The notes below the pieces were generated by a model, which saw only the letters and a list, made by a program, of their open reading frames with translations, did no database searches and was not told the DNA's origin. Source: an uncultured Patescibacteria group bacterium (GTDB taxonomy: Bacteria; Patescibacteriota; JACMRA01). Taken from it: DNA of 32,479 bases. Location: contig CALITC010000026.1 in NCBI GenBank assembly GCA_938041505.1, forward strand, positions 1-32,479, in the 5' to 3' direction. This document shows, piece after piece, positions 24,980-32,479 of this stretch. The first letter of the stretch is position 1, and every line of letters starts with the position of its first letter. Position numbers and translations under genes: made by a program.

Positions 24980-27559
24980 TTACTTCACATTTTTTTCAGC
25001 TTTGGGTTCTTTGCTTTTCACTTTCTTATTTTCACGGACGGCTTTATTATACATGATTTTGCCATTTTCAACCCGAACATCAATATTACGAACTCGCGGG
25101 TTATCAAGTAAGAATTCCGCCAGTCCATCTTGCAGGTGTTCTGCGATTAGGGCTTTTACTTCACGAGCGCCGTATTCCATTTTATCTTTGCCTTTATCCC
25201 CAAGTGCGTGAATCACTTCATCGCTAATCTGAATAGTCTTACCTTGCTTTAAGATATGATTCTGCAAGATTGCAAGTTCTTTGCGTACGATTTGCTCCAG
25301 GATCTTTTTGGAGATAGGGCGGAAAACAATCTTACCCGTTACTCTTCCAAGTATCTCAGGCTTAATAGTTCTTTCAACCTCATCCATGACCTGCTTTTTG
25401 ATTGATTGGTAATCTTGCTCATCTTTGTCATCAGGTTGTACAAAACCAAGCTTGGAAGCAAAGCGGTTCAGTTGGCTCTTACCTAGATTGGAAGTCATGA
25501 AGATAAGCGCGTGTTCGCAGCTTACCACACTACCTTTGGAGTCAGTAATCTTACCTTCTTCGAGCATCTGTAGCAAGATATTCATATTCTCAGGGTGACC
25601 CTTTTCAATCTCATCGAAGAGAATAACTGAGTATGGCTTCTTCCGTAAGAATTCAGTAAGTTGCGGAGCGTCATCATATCCAACATATCCAGCTGGAGCA
25701 CCAAGCAAACGACTCATTTGATGCTTCTCGCTAAACTCAGACATATCAAGTTTGAGCAAATACTTATTTGGATCTCCGTACAATTCTTTAGTGAGTACCT
25801 TAACTAGCTCAGTCTTACCGACTCCAGTTGGGCCAAGTAGTAAGAAGCTACCAATAGGGCCCTTGTTTGGGTTGACGCCTGCATAAGCTCGCTTCAGGGC
25901 TCGTGTGATTTCGGAAGTGGCTTCTTTTTGACCAAAGATTTGACTATCTAAGCCTCCTTCTAGATTTTTAATCTGCGTGAAGATGTTGGAACTAATTCTC
26001 ACAACCGGAACCGCGCTCATCTCTGAGACAACTTTCTCCAGCAAAGACTCAGTTACAATAGAGCGTTTCTGAGCTTCTTTGTTCTTGGCGTTAAGGTCGG
26101 CAAGTTTCTTCTCAAGAGCTTTTTGATCTAGTTCCAGCTTTTGACTTACCTCGTAGTTCTCGCTCAAGATTGCTTCGTTCTTCTGTTGGATTAGCTTCAG
26201 TATCTGCTTTTCAATATCCGCCCAACTCGCTCGTTCGCTCTTAGAATGGTTTTTCATTCGAGCATTCAATCGTGCCCGCACCAAAGATTCATCGAGAAGA
26301 TCTATTGCCTTGTCAGGGAAGTTGCGATCGGTCATGAACCTACCAGCAAGTGACACCATTTTTGGAATCAAGTCATCCGGGAAAGTAGAGTTGTGGTAAT
26401 TCTCATAGAGTGGCTTAATACCCTTAACTATGTGCATTGTCTGGGATTCATCAGGCTCTTCTAAGCGGATCTTCTGGAATCTTCTCTCGAAGGCTTTGTC
26501 TTTCTTAATTACAGAGCGGTACTCATCCTCAGTGGTGGCACCGATAACAGAGATCTCTCCACGTGCAAGTGCAGGCTTCAAGATATTGCTTAGATCTGGG
26601 CCTCCGCCACCGCCTCCTCCGCCAGCACCAACAGAAGTATGGAGTTCGTCGATAAACAGGAGAATATTCTTCTTTTCTACGATTTCGTCTAAGATGGCTT
26701 TGATGCGCTGCTCGAACTCGCCGCGGAACACAGAGCCAGCAATCAAATTACCGACATCAAGCGCAAGAATCTGCTTATCTTGCAGCCAGTCTGGTACTTT
26801 ACCCTCGACAATCCTCTTTGCCAAACCTTCTACCAAAGCTGTCTTACCGACTCCAGGCTCTCCAATTAGAATTGGGTTGTTCTTGTTCTTACGAGTGAGG
26901 ATTTGGATTATGCGATCTATTTCTTTTTCTCGTTCTATAAGGTGAAAATTAGCTTCGTTTTTAACTTTCAAATTGAGGTTTGTTGTGAAGAATTCTAATG
27001 CTGAATCCTTATTCTTACGCCCGCCACCATTTTTTTGTTTTTTGGAATAATTTGGAGTTCCTTTGTCTCCAAAAGTTGGTTTCTCGTCTCCCTTGTTGTA
27101 CGAAGTGAATAGGGAGGAGAGAAGCTCTCGCAATTTCCCGGTACTCTCGTCATTAAGGTTCATAAGGCCTTGTCCGTGGGAGTGCTCAGTATCGAGAATT
27201 CCGTATATAAGATGCTCAATACCAATGTAATTATAGTGGTGAACTTCTGCAATACGAATCGCACTGTCTAAGCAGTTCTGTAATTCCTCGGTAATCTCTG
27301 GAAGGAGACTTGTCTTGGAGTTGGCCTTTTTGTTGCCGCCTCTATCAAAACCTTGCTTCTTAATCATCTCCAGGAGTTCCTGATTGGACAAGTTGTCCAT
27401 AAAAGTTACCTGAAATGGCAAGCCTTCTTGGGGTTGTGACAGAATACCAAACAACAAATGCTCGCTACCAATATAATTATGTCCGAGTTGAATTGCGATC
27501 TGCTGAGCCACCGCAAGGGCGTTCTTAGCTCGACTATCAAATTTAGGTAATGCTGACAT
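24980..27559 (-). CDS. clpC: ClpC-type AAA+ unfoldase of the ClpP protease
   Basis: The 859-residue protein unfolds proteins and feeds them to ClpP. Two Clp-N repeats (about residues 5-60 and 85-145); a charged linker; AAA-1 with GEPGVGKT (about 232-239) and Walker B LLFIDELH (about 297-304); a short middle domain with a UVR-like helix (NEAILSENYEVSQKL, about 455-485), which marks ClpC rather than ClpB; AAA-2 with GPTGVGKT (about 575-582) and VILFDEIEK (about 640-648); and the ClpP-docking tripeptide LGF (about 702). Odd: a run of eight Gly (about 310-318) where ClpC proteins usually have GAGGAEGA. No clpP, mcsB or ctsR is nearby, and no CIRCE or CtsR site was seen. The predicted leader is about 8 nt. 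Confidence 0.93.
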   Translation of the reverse strand: MSALPKFDSRAKNALAVAQQIAIQLGHNYIGSEHLLFGILSQPQEGLPFQVTFMDNLSNQELLEMIKKQGFDRGGNKKANSKTSLLPEITEELQNCLDSAIRIAEVHHYNYIGIEHLIYGILDTEHSHGQGLMNLNDESTGKLRELLSSLFTSYNKGDEKPTFGDKGTPNYSKKQKNGGGRKNKDSALEFFTTNLNLKVKNEANFHLIEREKEIDRIIQILTRKNKNNPILIGEPGVGKTALVEGLAKRIVEGKVPDWLQDKQILALDVGNLIAGSVFRGEFEQRIKAILDEIVEKKNILLFIDELHTSVGAGGGGGGGGPDLSNILKPALARGEISVIGATTEDEYRSVIKKDKAFERRFQKIRLEEPDESQTMHIVKGIKPLYENYHNSTFPDDLIPKMVSLAGRFMTDRNFPDKAIDLLDESLVRARLNARMKNHSKSERASWADIEKQILKLIQQKNEAILSENYEVSQKLELDQKALEKKLADLNAKNKEAQKRSIVTESLLEKVVSEMSAVPVVRISSNIFTQIKNLEGGLDSQIFGQKEATSEITRALKRAYAGVNPNKGPIGSFLLLGPTGVGKTELVKVLTKELYGDPNKYLLKLDMSEFSEKHQMSRLLGAPAGYVGYDDAPQLTEFLRKKPYSVILFDEIEKGHPENMNILLQMLEEGKITDSKGSVVSCEHALIFMTSNLGKSQLNRFASKLGFVQPDDKDEQDYQSIKKQVMDEVERTIKPEILGRVTGKIVFRPISKKILEQIVRKELAILQNHILKQGKTIQISDEVIHALGDKGKDKMEYGAREVKALIAEHLQDGLAEFLLDNPRVRNIDVRVENGKIMYNKAVRENKKVKSKEPKAEKNVK

Positions 27560-27573
27560 AAATGTTACTGTAT

Positions 27574-27602
27574 AGTATAGATTAGTTAATTAGTTTTGTC
27601 GA
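27574..27602 (-). promoter_or_regulatory. Promoter of clpC
   Basis: Minus strand TCGACA (27597-27602, 5 of 6), 17-bp spacer, TATACT (27574-27579, 5 of 6). The start site near 27567 leaves about 8 nt before the ATG at 27559, too short for a Shine-Dalgarno sequence. Confidence 0.65.
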
Positions 27603-27721
27603 AATATGTTAGTTGAGTGTTTCGTTATCAGAATTTACTATTGAAATATTTCTATAAGTTCCATTATACAAAAATAAATAAATATTGGCAAGCTCTTTTT
27701 TACTTTGCTAACATTCTGGGG

Positions 27722-27751
27722 TAAAAAATTGACTACATAAAATTTGTAGCC
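27722..27751 (-). terminator. Terminator of the small membrane protein gene
   Basis: Minus strand GGCTACA (27745-27751) pairs with TGTAGTC (27731-27737, one G-T pair), 7-base loop, followed by AATTTTTTAC. Confidence 0.8.
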
Positions 27752-27790
27752 AAATGAATTACATTGATTATTCCCAAAAGATCTAAGTTC

Positions 27791-28219
27791 TTAGTATTGA
27801 TATTCAATGCCAGAGCTTTCTGGTAGCACCGGGATGCCATAATAAGGCTTATACCGAATCTGTTTCCAATGAATTTTTTCTAAAATCCCAGCCTTAAAAA
27901 GACTATTAGCGCTAGTTTCACAAGTTTTTCTTATTTGAGAATCTTCCAATTCAAAACCGGGACTTCTTAAAGAGTTACATGTAGCAGTATTGTATAATCG
28001 CCATTCCTTCCAGATAGAAGAATGTTTGTTGTACTGTTCCAAGATTCTTGAGTGAAACACGGTTTCGTACTTATATCCAGTTTTGTCGTCCGGTTTAGGT
28101 GGGGCTTCTCCATAAGCCGCCTCGGCTACATACAAGAATGCAAAAATCAGTCCAATAGTACCAAAGATAGTATAGATTGTTCTACGATAACCCCATTCTT
28201 CGGGGTGAGGAATTTTCAT
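27791..28219 (-). CDS. Small single-pass membrane protein, unknown
   Basis: No family is recognised. From ATG 28219 the protein has 142 residues: a short cytoplasmic start (KIPHPEEWGYRR), a membrane helix (about residues 14-33, TIYTIFGTIGLIFAFLYVAE), then about 105 extracytoplasmic residues with two Cys (in TCNSL and KTCET) that could pair. An in-frame TTG at 28267 would add 16 residues; ATG is preferred because it starts just before the helix, but this is uncertain. It follows the methyltransferase gene on the same strand and has a clear terminator. Confidence 0.6.
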   Translation of the reverse strand: MKIPHPEEWGYRRTIYTIFGTIGLIFAFLYVAEAAYGEAPPKPDDKTGYKYETVFHSRILEQYNKHSSIWKEWRLYNTATCNSLRSPGFELEDSQIRKTCETSANSLFKAGILEKIHWKQIRYKPYYGIPVLPESSGIEYQY

Positions 28220-28294
28220 TATTTTATGATGTCCTATCTCTACAGCATTTATCTTGTGGTCTATCAAGATAAAAAGGTCAACAGTTTTAATGAA

Positions 28295-28975
28295 TTAACC
28301 TTTTTTAACACGAGCTCGCACGGCAAATTGTAAGTAGGTAGTATCGGTCATACCGCCAAAAGATGCGAGGCTAATGATTGTTGCCTTAGCCTTGTTGATC
28401 TGGCTTATACCTTTGATTTCCTCGACTTCATAGCCAGTTTCTTCAAACATGCGAACAATGCTTTTCTTGGTAAAAAACCTCAGATGAGTTGTATCGAGAA
28501 TTCCACCTTCCTCGCGGTATTCCCAATCTTTTTGGAACAGAACGTGAGCTAAGTTTCTAATATACCGAACATTTGGAATCGAGGCTACAATTACACCATC
28601 TGGAGAAAGTTTAACTTTGAGCTTTGACAGCAATTCATAAGGGTCAACTAAATGCTCCAGCACGTCGTTGAAAGAGATAACATCAAACATATTCTTAGGA
28701 ATTTTCTTCATATTATCTTCGATCTTACCCACGAACACTTTATCAAGGCGGCTACTGGCAACTTTAGCTTCTTTTGGGTTGTATTCTACACCCCAAGTCT
28801 CGCAATCAAAAACTTCTTTGGCAGCAACAGCAAAATTTCCTTGGCCACACCCCACATCGAGGAGTGTATCTACTTTTTTAGGTAGAATCTGTATAATATC
28901 ATCTCTCTGAGCGGTATAATACTCGGTATCTTTGTCCGCGTAGTCCATAATATACTTCTCTTGTTTGTTAACCAT
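28295..28975 (-). CDS. Class I SAM-dependent methyltransferase
   Basis: The 226-residue protein has motif I LDVGCGQG (39-46), an acidic residue after strand 2 (GVEYNP), NDVLEHL (103-109) and LSPDGVIVASIPN, followed by RYIRNLAHVLF and THLRFFTKKSI. This Methyltransf_23-like arrangement is frequent in O-antigen and surface-glycan loci. It is divergent from a flippase and a glycosyltransferase, which supports a sugar or lipid-linked glycan acceptor (inference). A candidate promoter is seen just upstream. Confidence 0.85.
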   Translation of the reverse strand: MVNKQEKYIMDYADKDTEYYTAQRDDIIQILPKKVDTLLDVGCGQGNFAVAAKEVFDCETWGVEYNPKEAKVASSRLDKVFVGKIEDNMKKIPKNMFDVISFNDVLEHLVDPYELLSKLKVKLSPDGVIVASIPNVRYIRNLAHVLFQKDWEYREEGGILDTTHLRFFTKKSIVRMFEETGYEVEEIKGISQINKAKATIISLASFGGMTDTTYLQFAVRARVKKG

Positions 28976-28988
28976 AATTACAAGCTAG

Positions 28989-29015
28989 AGTATAAGTCTA
29001 GGAGGAATTTGTCAA
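28989..29015 (-). promoter_or_regulatory. Candidate promoter of the methyltransferase gene
   Basis: Minus strand TTGACA (29010-29015, 6 of 6), a short 15-bp spacer, TATACT (28989-28994). The start site would be near 28982, about 7 nt before the ATG. Confidence 0.45.
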
Positions 29016-29087
29016 TATCTTATAACTTGACTTGCTTGATATTTTCTAGCACTCTTACAACTAATATTTACTTAGCGCCTGCGCTCC

Positions 29088-30368
29088 ATGATTATCTCAA
29101 AACTCAAGCAAGAGTCTGGCTTTATTATCAAAAATGGCTGGAGTGTCTTCCTTAAACTTTTCTCGGTTGCTCTTAGTTTCCTAGCTTTTCGCTGGATAAA
29201 CGCCAACTTAGAACCTCAGGTCTTAGAGCAGGTGAATGTATCTTTGGCAGTAAATGGCTTCGTGATTGGTTTTATTGCATTTGGTGTACCAACTCTCGCC
29301 CAGAAAGTTTTTACGAATCACTATGAAGACCAAGGATACTTAGCCACTGCGTGGACATCATTATTATTCATAAGAGTGATAAGTTTTTTTGTAGGTTTAT
29401 TAATTATTTGGCTGGTGAGTTTGAGCGGGTTGCTGGGATTTGATATTTTGTTTGCAATATATATTTCCCAATTTTTGTTTTTGGCGGATACGATTTTTCG
29501 AGCGATTGTGGATTCTGATAACCGCTCTTGGCAATATTCATTCTCAGATTTAATTGCAAAAACCGTACTAATTGTCGTGTTATTTCAAGTTAGTATGAAA
29601 TTGCCATTTTTCAATGACTGGTCTGATCTGCACTTATATATCCTAGCCTTAACAGTATCCGCGCTGACAGCAATATCAGTGGATACCTGGATGCAGCGCA
29701 AAAGTATAAAACTATCCAAGATAAGTTGGAATTTCTTGAAGGAAAATAGAAAAACCATACTGTTTCTATCCCTGAGCAGTATTATTGTAGGTTCGTATCT
29801 GACAACTGATAAAGTGTTTCTCAAAGTATTTAATTTTGATGAGTTTGCTATCAATGGATATTCCAACGCATATAAGCTCTACGAAACAGCAAGTATCATC
29901 CCGGGAATTACCATGCCGGTGCTCGCCAGCTCGATTCGCAAGAGAATACTCAGTATCCAAGATGAATCACAAAAAAGAAGCGTAATACTGCGATATGCCA
30001 GGTTGACAATTATTGCTGGACTCGTTGTGACTACAGCCATTGCAGTATTTGGACCGTTCGCACTTTCGCTTATTGATCCGAAGAGACTCTATTACGATAT
30101 CTCACTCCAAACCTTGTGGATCTTGGCAGGGGCGGTGACTTTGACATTCCCAGCGCTATTCTTTGCATTCCAGAATATTTTCAACGGAAATGAAAAACTA
30201 GAACTCAAAATCCAATTTGCAAATATGGTGGCCGCACTCATCTTGTATACCATTCTGATCTCACAGTTTTCATATATCGGAGCAGCCATCAGCACATTGC
30301 TCGTGAATGTAAATGATCTATTAATTCGCTTCGTCCTCCTCAAAAAAAACAAAATGCTTAAATTCTAA
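29088..30368 (+). CDS. Wzx-type polysaccharide flippase (MOP superfamily)
   Basis: The 426-residue multi-pass membrane protein has about 12 hydrophobic helices spread evenly along its length and a basic N-terminus before helix 1, as in the polysaccharide-biosynthesis (PF01943/PF13440) branch of MOP transporters. It would flip lipid-linked oligosaccharides to the outer face for surface glycan assembly. The GT2 gene begins 6 bases after its stop, so the two are one operon. MurJ is less likely given the glycosyltransferase context, but the sequence does not exclude it. Confidence 0.8.
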   Translation: MIISKLKQESGFIIKNGWSVFLKLFSVALSFLAFRWINANLEPQVLEQVNVSLAVNGFVIGFIAFGVPTLAQKVFTNHYEDQGYLATAWTSLLFIRVISFFVGLLIIWLVSLSGLLGFDILFAIYISQFLFLADTIFRAIVDSDNRSWQYSFSDLIAKTVLIVVLFQVSMKLPFFNDWSDLHLYILALTVSALTAISVDTWMQRKSIKLSKISWNFLKENRKTILFLSLSSIIVGSYLTTDKVFLKVFNFDEFAINGYSNAYKLYETASIIPGITMPVLASSIRKRILSIQDESQKRSVILRYARLTIIAGLVVTTAIAVFGPFALSLIDPKRLYYDISLQTLWILAGAVTLTFPALFFAFQNIFNGNEKLELKIQFANMVAALILYTILISQFSYIGAAISTLLVNVNDLLIRFVLLKKNKMLKF

Positions 30369-30374
30369 TCTGTT

Positions 30375-31268
30375 ATGCGCGATATATTTTTCACAATAAT
30401 CACTCCAAACTATAATACTGAACACTTCCTCGAAGAATGTCTTCAGAGTATCAAAAACCAAACCTTTGAGAATTACGAACACCTAGTAATCGATGACAAA
30501 AGCCCGCACACCAAAGGAGGTCCAAAATTTGAACAAGTAATCAAAAAAGTGAAGAATAATAAGATCAAAGTCTTCAAAAATAAATCCAACGAAGGGGTAA
30601 GTATCTCGCGCAACAAGTGTCTTGATCAAGCAGCAGGGAAGTTCATTATTTTTTTAGATGCAGATGACTACGCGGGTGTAGATTTGCTTCAAAATATTCA
30701 CAATGAGCTTATGCGATATCAAGATCAATGGGAGCAAACTATATTCAGCCTCTCTAACATTCAAAGGTTCGATTCTGAAACCGGTGGTCTATCTGAGCAA
30801 CCCTTGGTTGCACACAAACCCAAGCACCCAAGCTTCACCAAGGAGCTAGTTTTCTTCAGTCTAACTAACCCGAGTCTGGTCCTGAACCGTGATTTGCTGG
30901 GAGATTTTCGCTACACACCAGGCTTACAATTCGGCGAAGAACCCGACCTATATTTCAGGTTATACGAACACTACTACACTCAAAATACAGCCCAAAAACT
31001 AAAAATCAAGTACCTCCAGGCATCAGGACTATATTATCGAGAACACGCCGGCCAATATTCCTCCGCTCAAAGTGAAAAAGAATTCTCCAACTACCAAAAA
31101 CTATACGAAAGGCTATTAAAGTTGAATTCTTTAAATGTGTTCCAAAAATTTTTAATCAGAATAACACAAATAAGGTATGGATTATACTCAAACCAAAATA
31201 AGGCTGTGAGGGTTTTAGCAAAACCACTTACTCTATTTAGTAAAGTGATTACAGGGTGGTACGTATAA
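30375..31268 (+). CDS. Family 2 glycosyltransferase
   Basis: The 297-residue protein has a GT-A fold: N-terminal FTIITPNYN strand, LVIDDKS for nucleotide binding, the DxD-containing IIFLDADD (91-98) that binds metal and NDP-sugar, and an acceptor/catalytic region FGEEPDLYFRL, with Glu-Asp replaced by Glu-Glu-Pro-Asp. It lacks transmembrane segments, so it acts at the inner face of the membrane. It adds sugars to a lipid-linked glycan or another acceptor; the specificity is unknown. It is cotranscribed with the flippase. Confidence 0.88.
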   Translation: MRDIFFTIITPNYNTEHFLEECLQSIKNQTFENYEHLVIDDKSPHTKGGPKFEQVIKKVKNNKIKVFKNKSNEGVSISRNKCLDQAAGKFIIFLDADDYAGVDLLQNIHNELMRYQDQWEQTIFSLSNIQRFDSETGGLSEQPLVAHKPKHPSFTKELVFFSLTNPSLVLNRDLLGDFRYTPGLQFGEEPDLYFRLYEHYYTQNTAQKLKIKYLQASGLYYREHAGQYSSAQSEKEFSNYQKLYERLLKLNSLNVFQKFLIRITQIRYGLYSNQNKAVRVLAKPLTLFSKVITGWYV

Positions 31269-31300
31269 AAAATATCGCCCAATAATAAATATTGAGCGAT
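31266..31300 (-). terminator. Terminator of the M23 peptidase gene
   Basis: Minus strand ATCGCTCAATA (31290-31300) pairs with TATTGGGCGAT (31274-31284), one T-G pair, followed by ATTTTTTA. On the plus strand the same place is a C-A mismatch and no T run follows, so it acts on the minus strand. It abuts the stop of the converging GT2 gene. Confidence 0.75.
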
Positions 31301-31321
31301 CTCTCCGACTAAATATTATTG

Positions 31322-32479
31322 CTAGTCAGCATAAAAAGTGGTATTTTGAGTAACGTGAGTAATTCCAACAGCCGCAGGTGTTAAATTATTCTCATGCTCT
31401 TTGACTGGTGTAGAAAAACCTAGGCTGTGGCTTGAACTGGACTGATAGTAAATATGTCCAGCTTTACCAACATGCGCTAGCCTCAAAAGATTATCCTGCA
31501 CTCCTAAAGAAACTGGAAGATAAGTACTTAACCCTGGAACCTGTTTAGGATTTGACCAATTTCTACCATTTAAGGATCTGTTTTGGTATACATTAGTATT
31601 GTCACCAACATGTATCATAATAAAGTAATTATTATATGTTGAGAGAGCAATAGATTTACTTGTTCTCAACCCTTCAATTTCATAAGGCCCAGATAAATTG
31701 CTAGATTTGGTTCCTAAATATGAATAAATGTGATTATTTATTCCAGTAATTGCAAGGAGTATCTGATTTCCTCTGACTGTAACTGCAGGTTGCAGCTCAC
31801 TTTGCCAATCAATTACTTTTCGGGCCTGCCCAAAACTCTCGTTATCTCCAGAAGACATAGAAAATATATTATTATCTAAATCTTTGAAAAAGATATTGAG
31901 GAAGTTTTCATGCAAAACCACTGAAACAGGTTTGTCAGTAAAATATCCAAGTCCTCTAGTACTCCAAGTACCATCATCACGAAGTATCATTTGGTAAATT
32001 TCGCCTGAAATACCAACGTGGAATAGTTGAATTCTTCCAAATTTATCTCTAATTACAGTAGGGGAATAGTTAGTAGTAATTGGTCCATATGGTCCTATGA
32101 CTTTAACGGCAGGGCTTTTCCAGCCTCCATTCTCCCAGTTAATATAAACCTCTCCATTTCCACCTCTGTGAGTAGATATAAGACCAGTTATATTCGAGAG
32201 TTGAGAAGATTTACCTGTGTTTTGAGATGTGTATGCTTTTTCAGCACGAATTATTTCGTTGGGATATTCTTTGAATGTTGGGATATATGCAGTTGCTCTA
32301 TTAAAATTAGAGGAGGCATGCTGTTCATAGTGTAAGTGAGTGCTAGTACTATTACCAGTATTACCAATTTCTCCAATTATGGCTCCTTGACTAACGCGAT
32401 CACCAACCTCTAAGGGTGACTTTCTTGCCAGGTGAGCATATATAACCCGAATCATGAAATACAACACAACCCCGTTAGG
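31322..32479 (-). CDS. M23 (LytM) endopeptidase with beta-propeller-like C-terminal domain (5' end cut by window edge)
   Basis: The frame stays open to base 32479, so the N-terminal part is missing; the GTG at 32467 is not the real start. The visible first 50 residues are the end of an M23 metallopeptidase: NGVV then IYAHL, VGDRVSQGAIIGEIGNTGNS and the zinc-site THLHYE. M23 enzymes cut peptide bridges in peptidoglycan. After a linker (about residues 75-95) come about 290 residues of repeated short blades, each with a hydrophobic strand, an HVG or similar turn and an aromatic IYxxxx strand, resembling PLL-like or sialidase-type beta propellers that bind sugars. The tail could direct the enzyme to a surface glycan (inference). 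Confidence 0.8.
   Translation of the reverse strand, partial: PNGVVLYFMIRVIYAHLARKSPLEVGDRVSQGAIIGEIGNTGNSTSTHLHYEQHASSNFNRATAYIPTFKEYPNEIIRAEKAYTSQNTGKSSQLSNITGLISTHRGGNGEVYINWENGGWKSPAVKVIGPYGPITTNYSPTVIRDKFGRIQLFHVGISGEIYQMILRDDGTWSTRGLGYFTDKPVSVVLHENFLNIFFKDLDNNIFSMSSGDNESFGQARKVIDWQSELQPAVTVRGNQILLAITGINNHIYSYLGTKSSNLSGPYEIEGLRTSKSIALSTYNNYFIMIHVGDNTNVYQNRSLNGRNWSNPKQVPGLSTYLPVSLGVQDNLLRLAHVGKAGHIYYQSSSSHSLGFSTPVKEHENNLTPAAVGITHVTQNTTFYAD

Noticed and set aside
26430-26945. 171-codon plus-strand ORF opposite clpC
   Set aside because: It is the antisense of the conserved AAA-1 domain; its proline run is just the complement of the oligoglycine codons.

Overview
The window is about 40% GC and looks bacterial, most probably from the Candidate Phyla Radiation (Patescibacteria). 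The reasons are: very large single-pass surface proteins built from DUF11-like modules; divergent versions of core enzymes (FolD, ClpC); almost no Shine-Dalgarno sequences; and several promoters whose predicted start site falls within about 10 nt of the start codon. The phylum cannot be fixed from this window. No rRNA, tRNA, CRISPR array or intact transposase gene was seen.

Left part (1-17.4 kb), a cell-surface block. A giant adhesin-like protein enters from the left edge (1-5856) and ends in seven DUF11-type repeats plus a C-terminal membrane helix. Two tandem paralogous, membrane-anchored GH18 (chitinase/peptidoglycan-hydrolase-like) proteins follow, then a 71-codon membrane ORF with its own consensus promoter and terminator. 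Next is an operon for extracytoplasmic thiol redox chemistry: a thioredoxin-like protein, CcdA, and a DUF3179 protein. Its consensus promoter abuts a perfect ATACCCCC-A-GGGGGTAT palindrome, the form of a CsoR/CstR-family (copper or persulfide) operator. Convergent to it lies a second giant protein (17402 down to 11499) with two parallel beta-helix halves, five DUF11 domains and a C-terminal anchor. Both giants show a two-unit (A-B-A-B) repeat order and conserved cysteine pairs.

Middle (17.4-24.9 kb). About 0.8 kb without a convincing protein gene holds two copies of a 19-bp repeat, a possible small RNA and several inverted repeats, one made of two DnaA-box-like 9-mers. Then come a membrane-anchored protein of unknown function, a flavodoxin-fold oxidoreductase and a divergent FolD (minus strand); a methyltransferase converging on a GT4 glycosyltransferase; PurB; and two translationally coupled, mutually homologous unknown proteins.

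Right part (24.9-32.5 kb). ClpC with an oligoglycine insertion, a small membrane protein, a second methyltransferase, a Wzx-type flippase and a GT2 glycosyltransferase (surface glycan assembly), and a 5'-truncated M23 endopeptidase with a beta-propeller-like tail.

Taken together, much of the window serves the cell envelope: giant surface proteins, wall hydrolases, glycan synthesis and export, and thiol chemistry that could act on the cysteine-bearing exported proteins. That last link is an inference from gene order and cysteine content.
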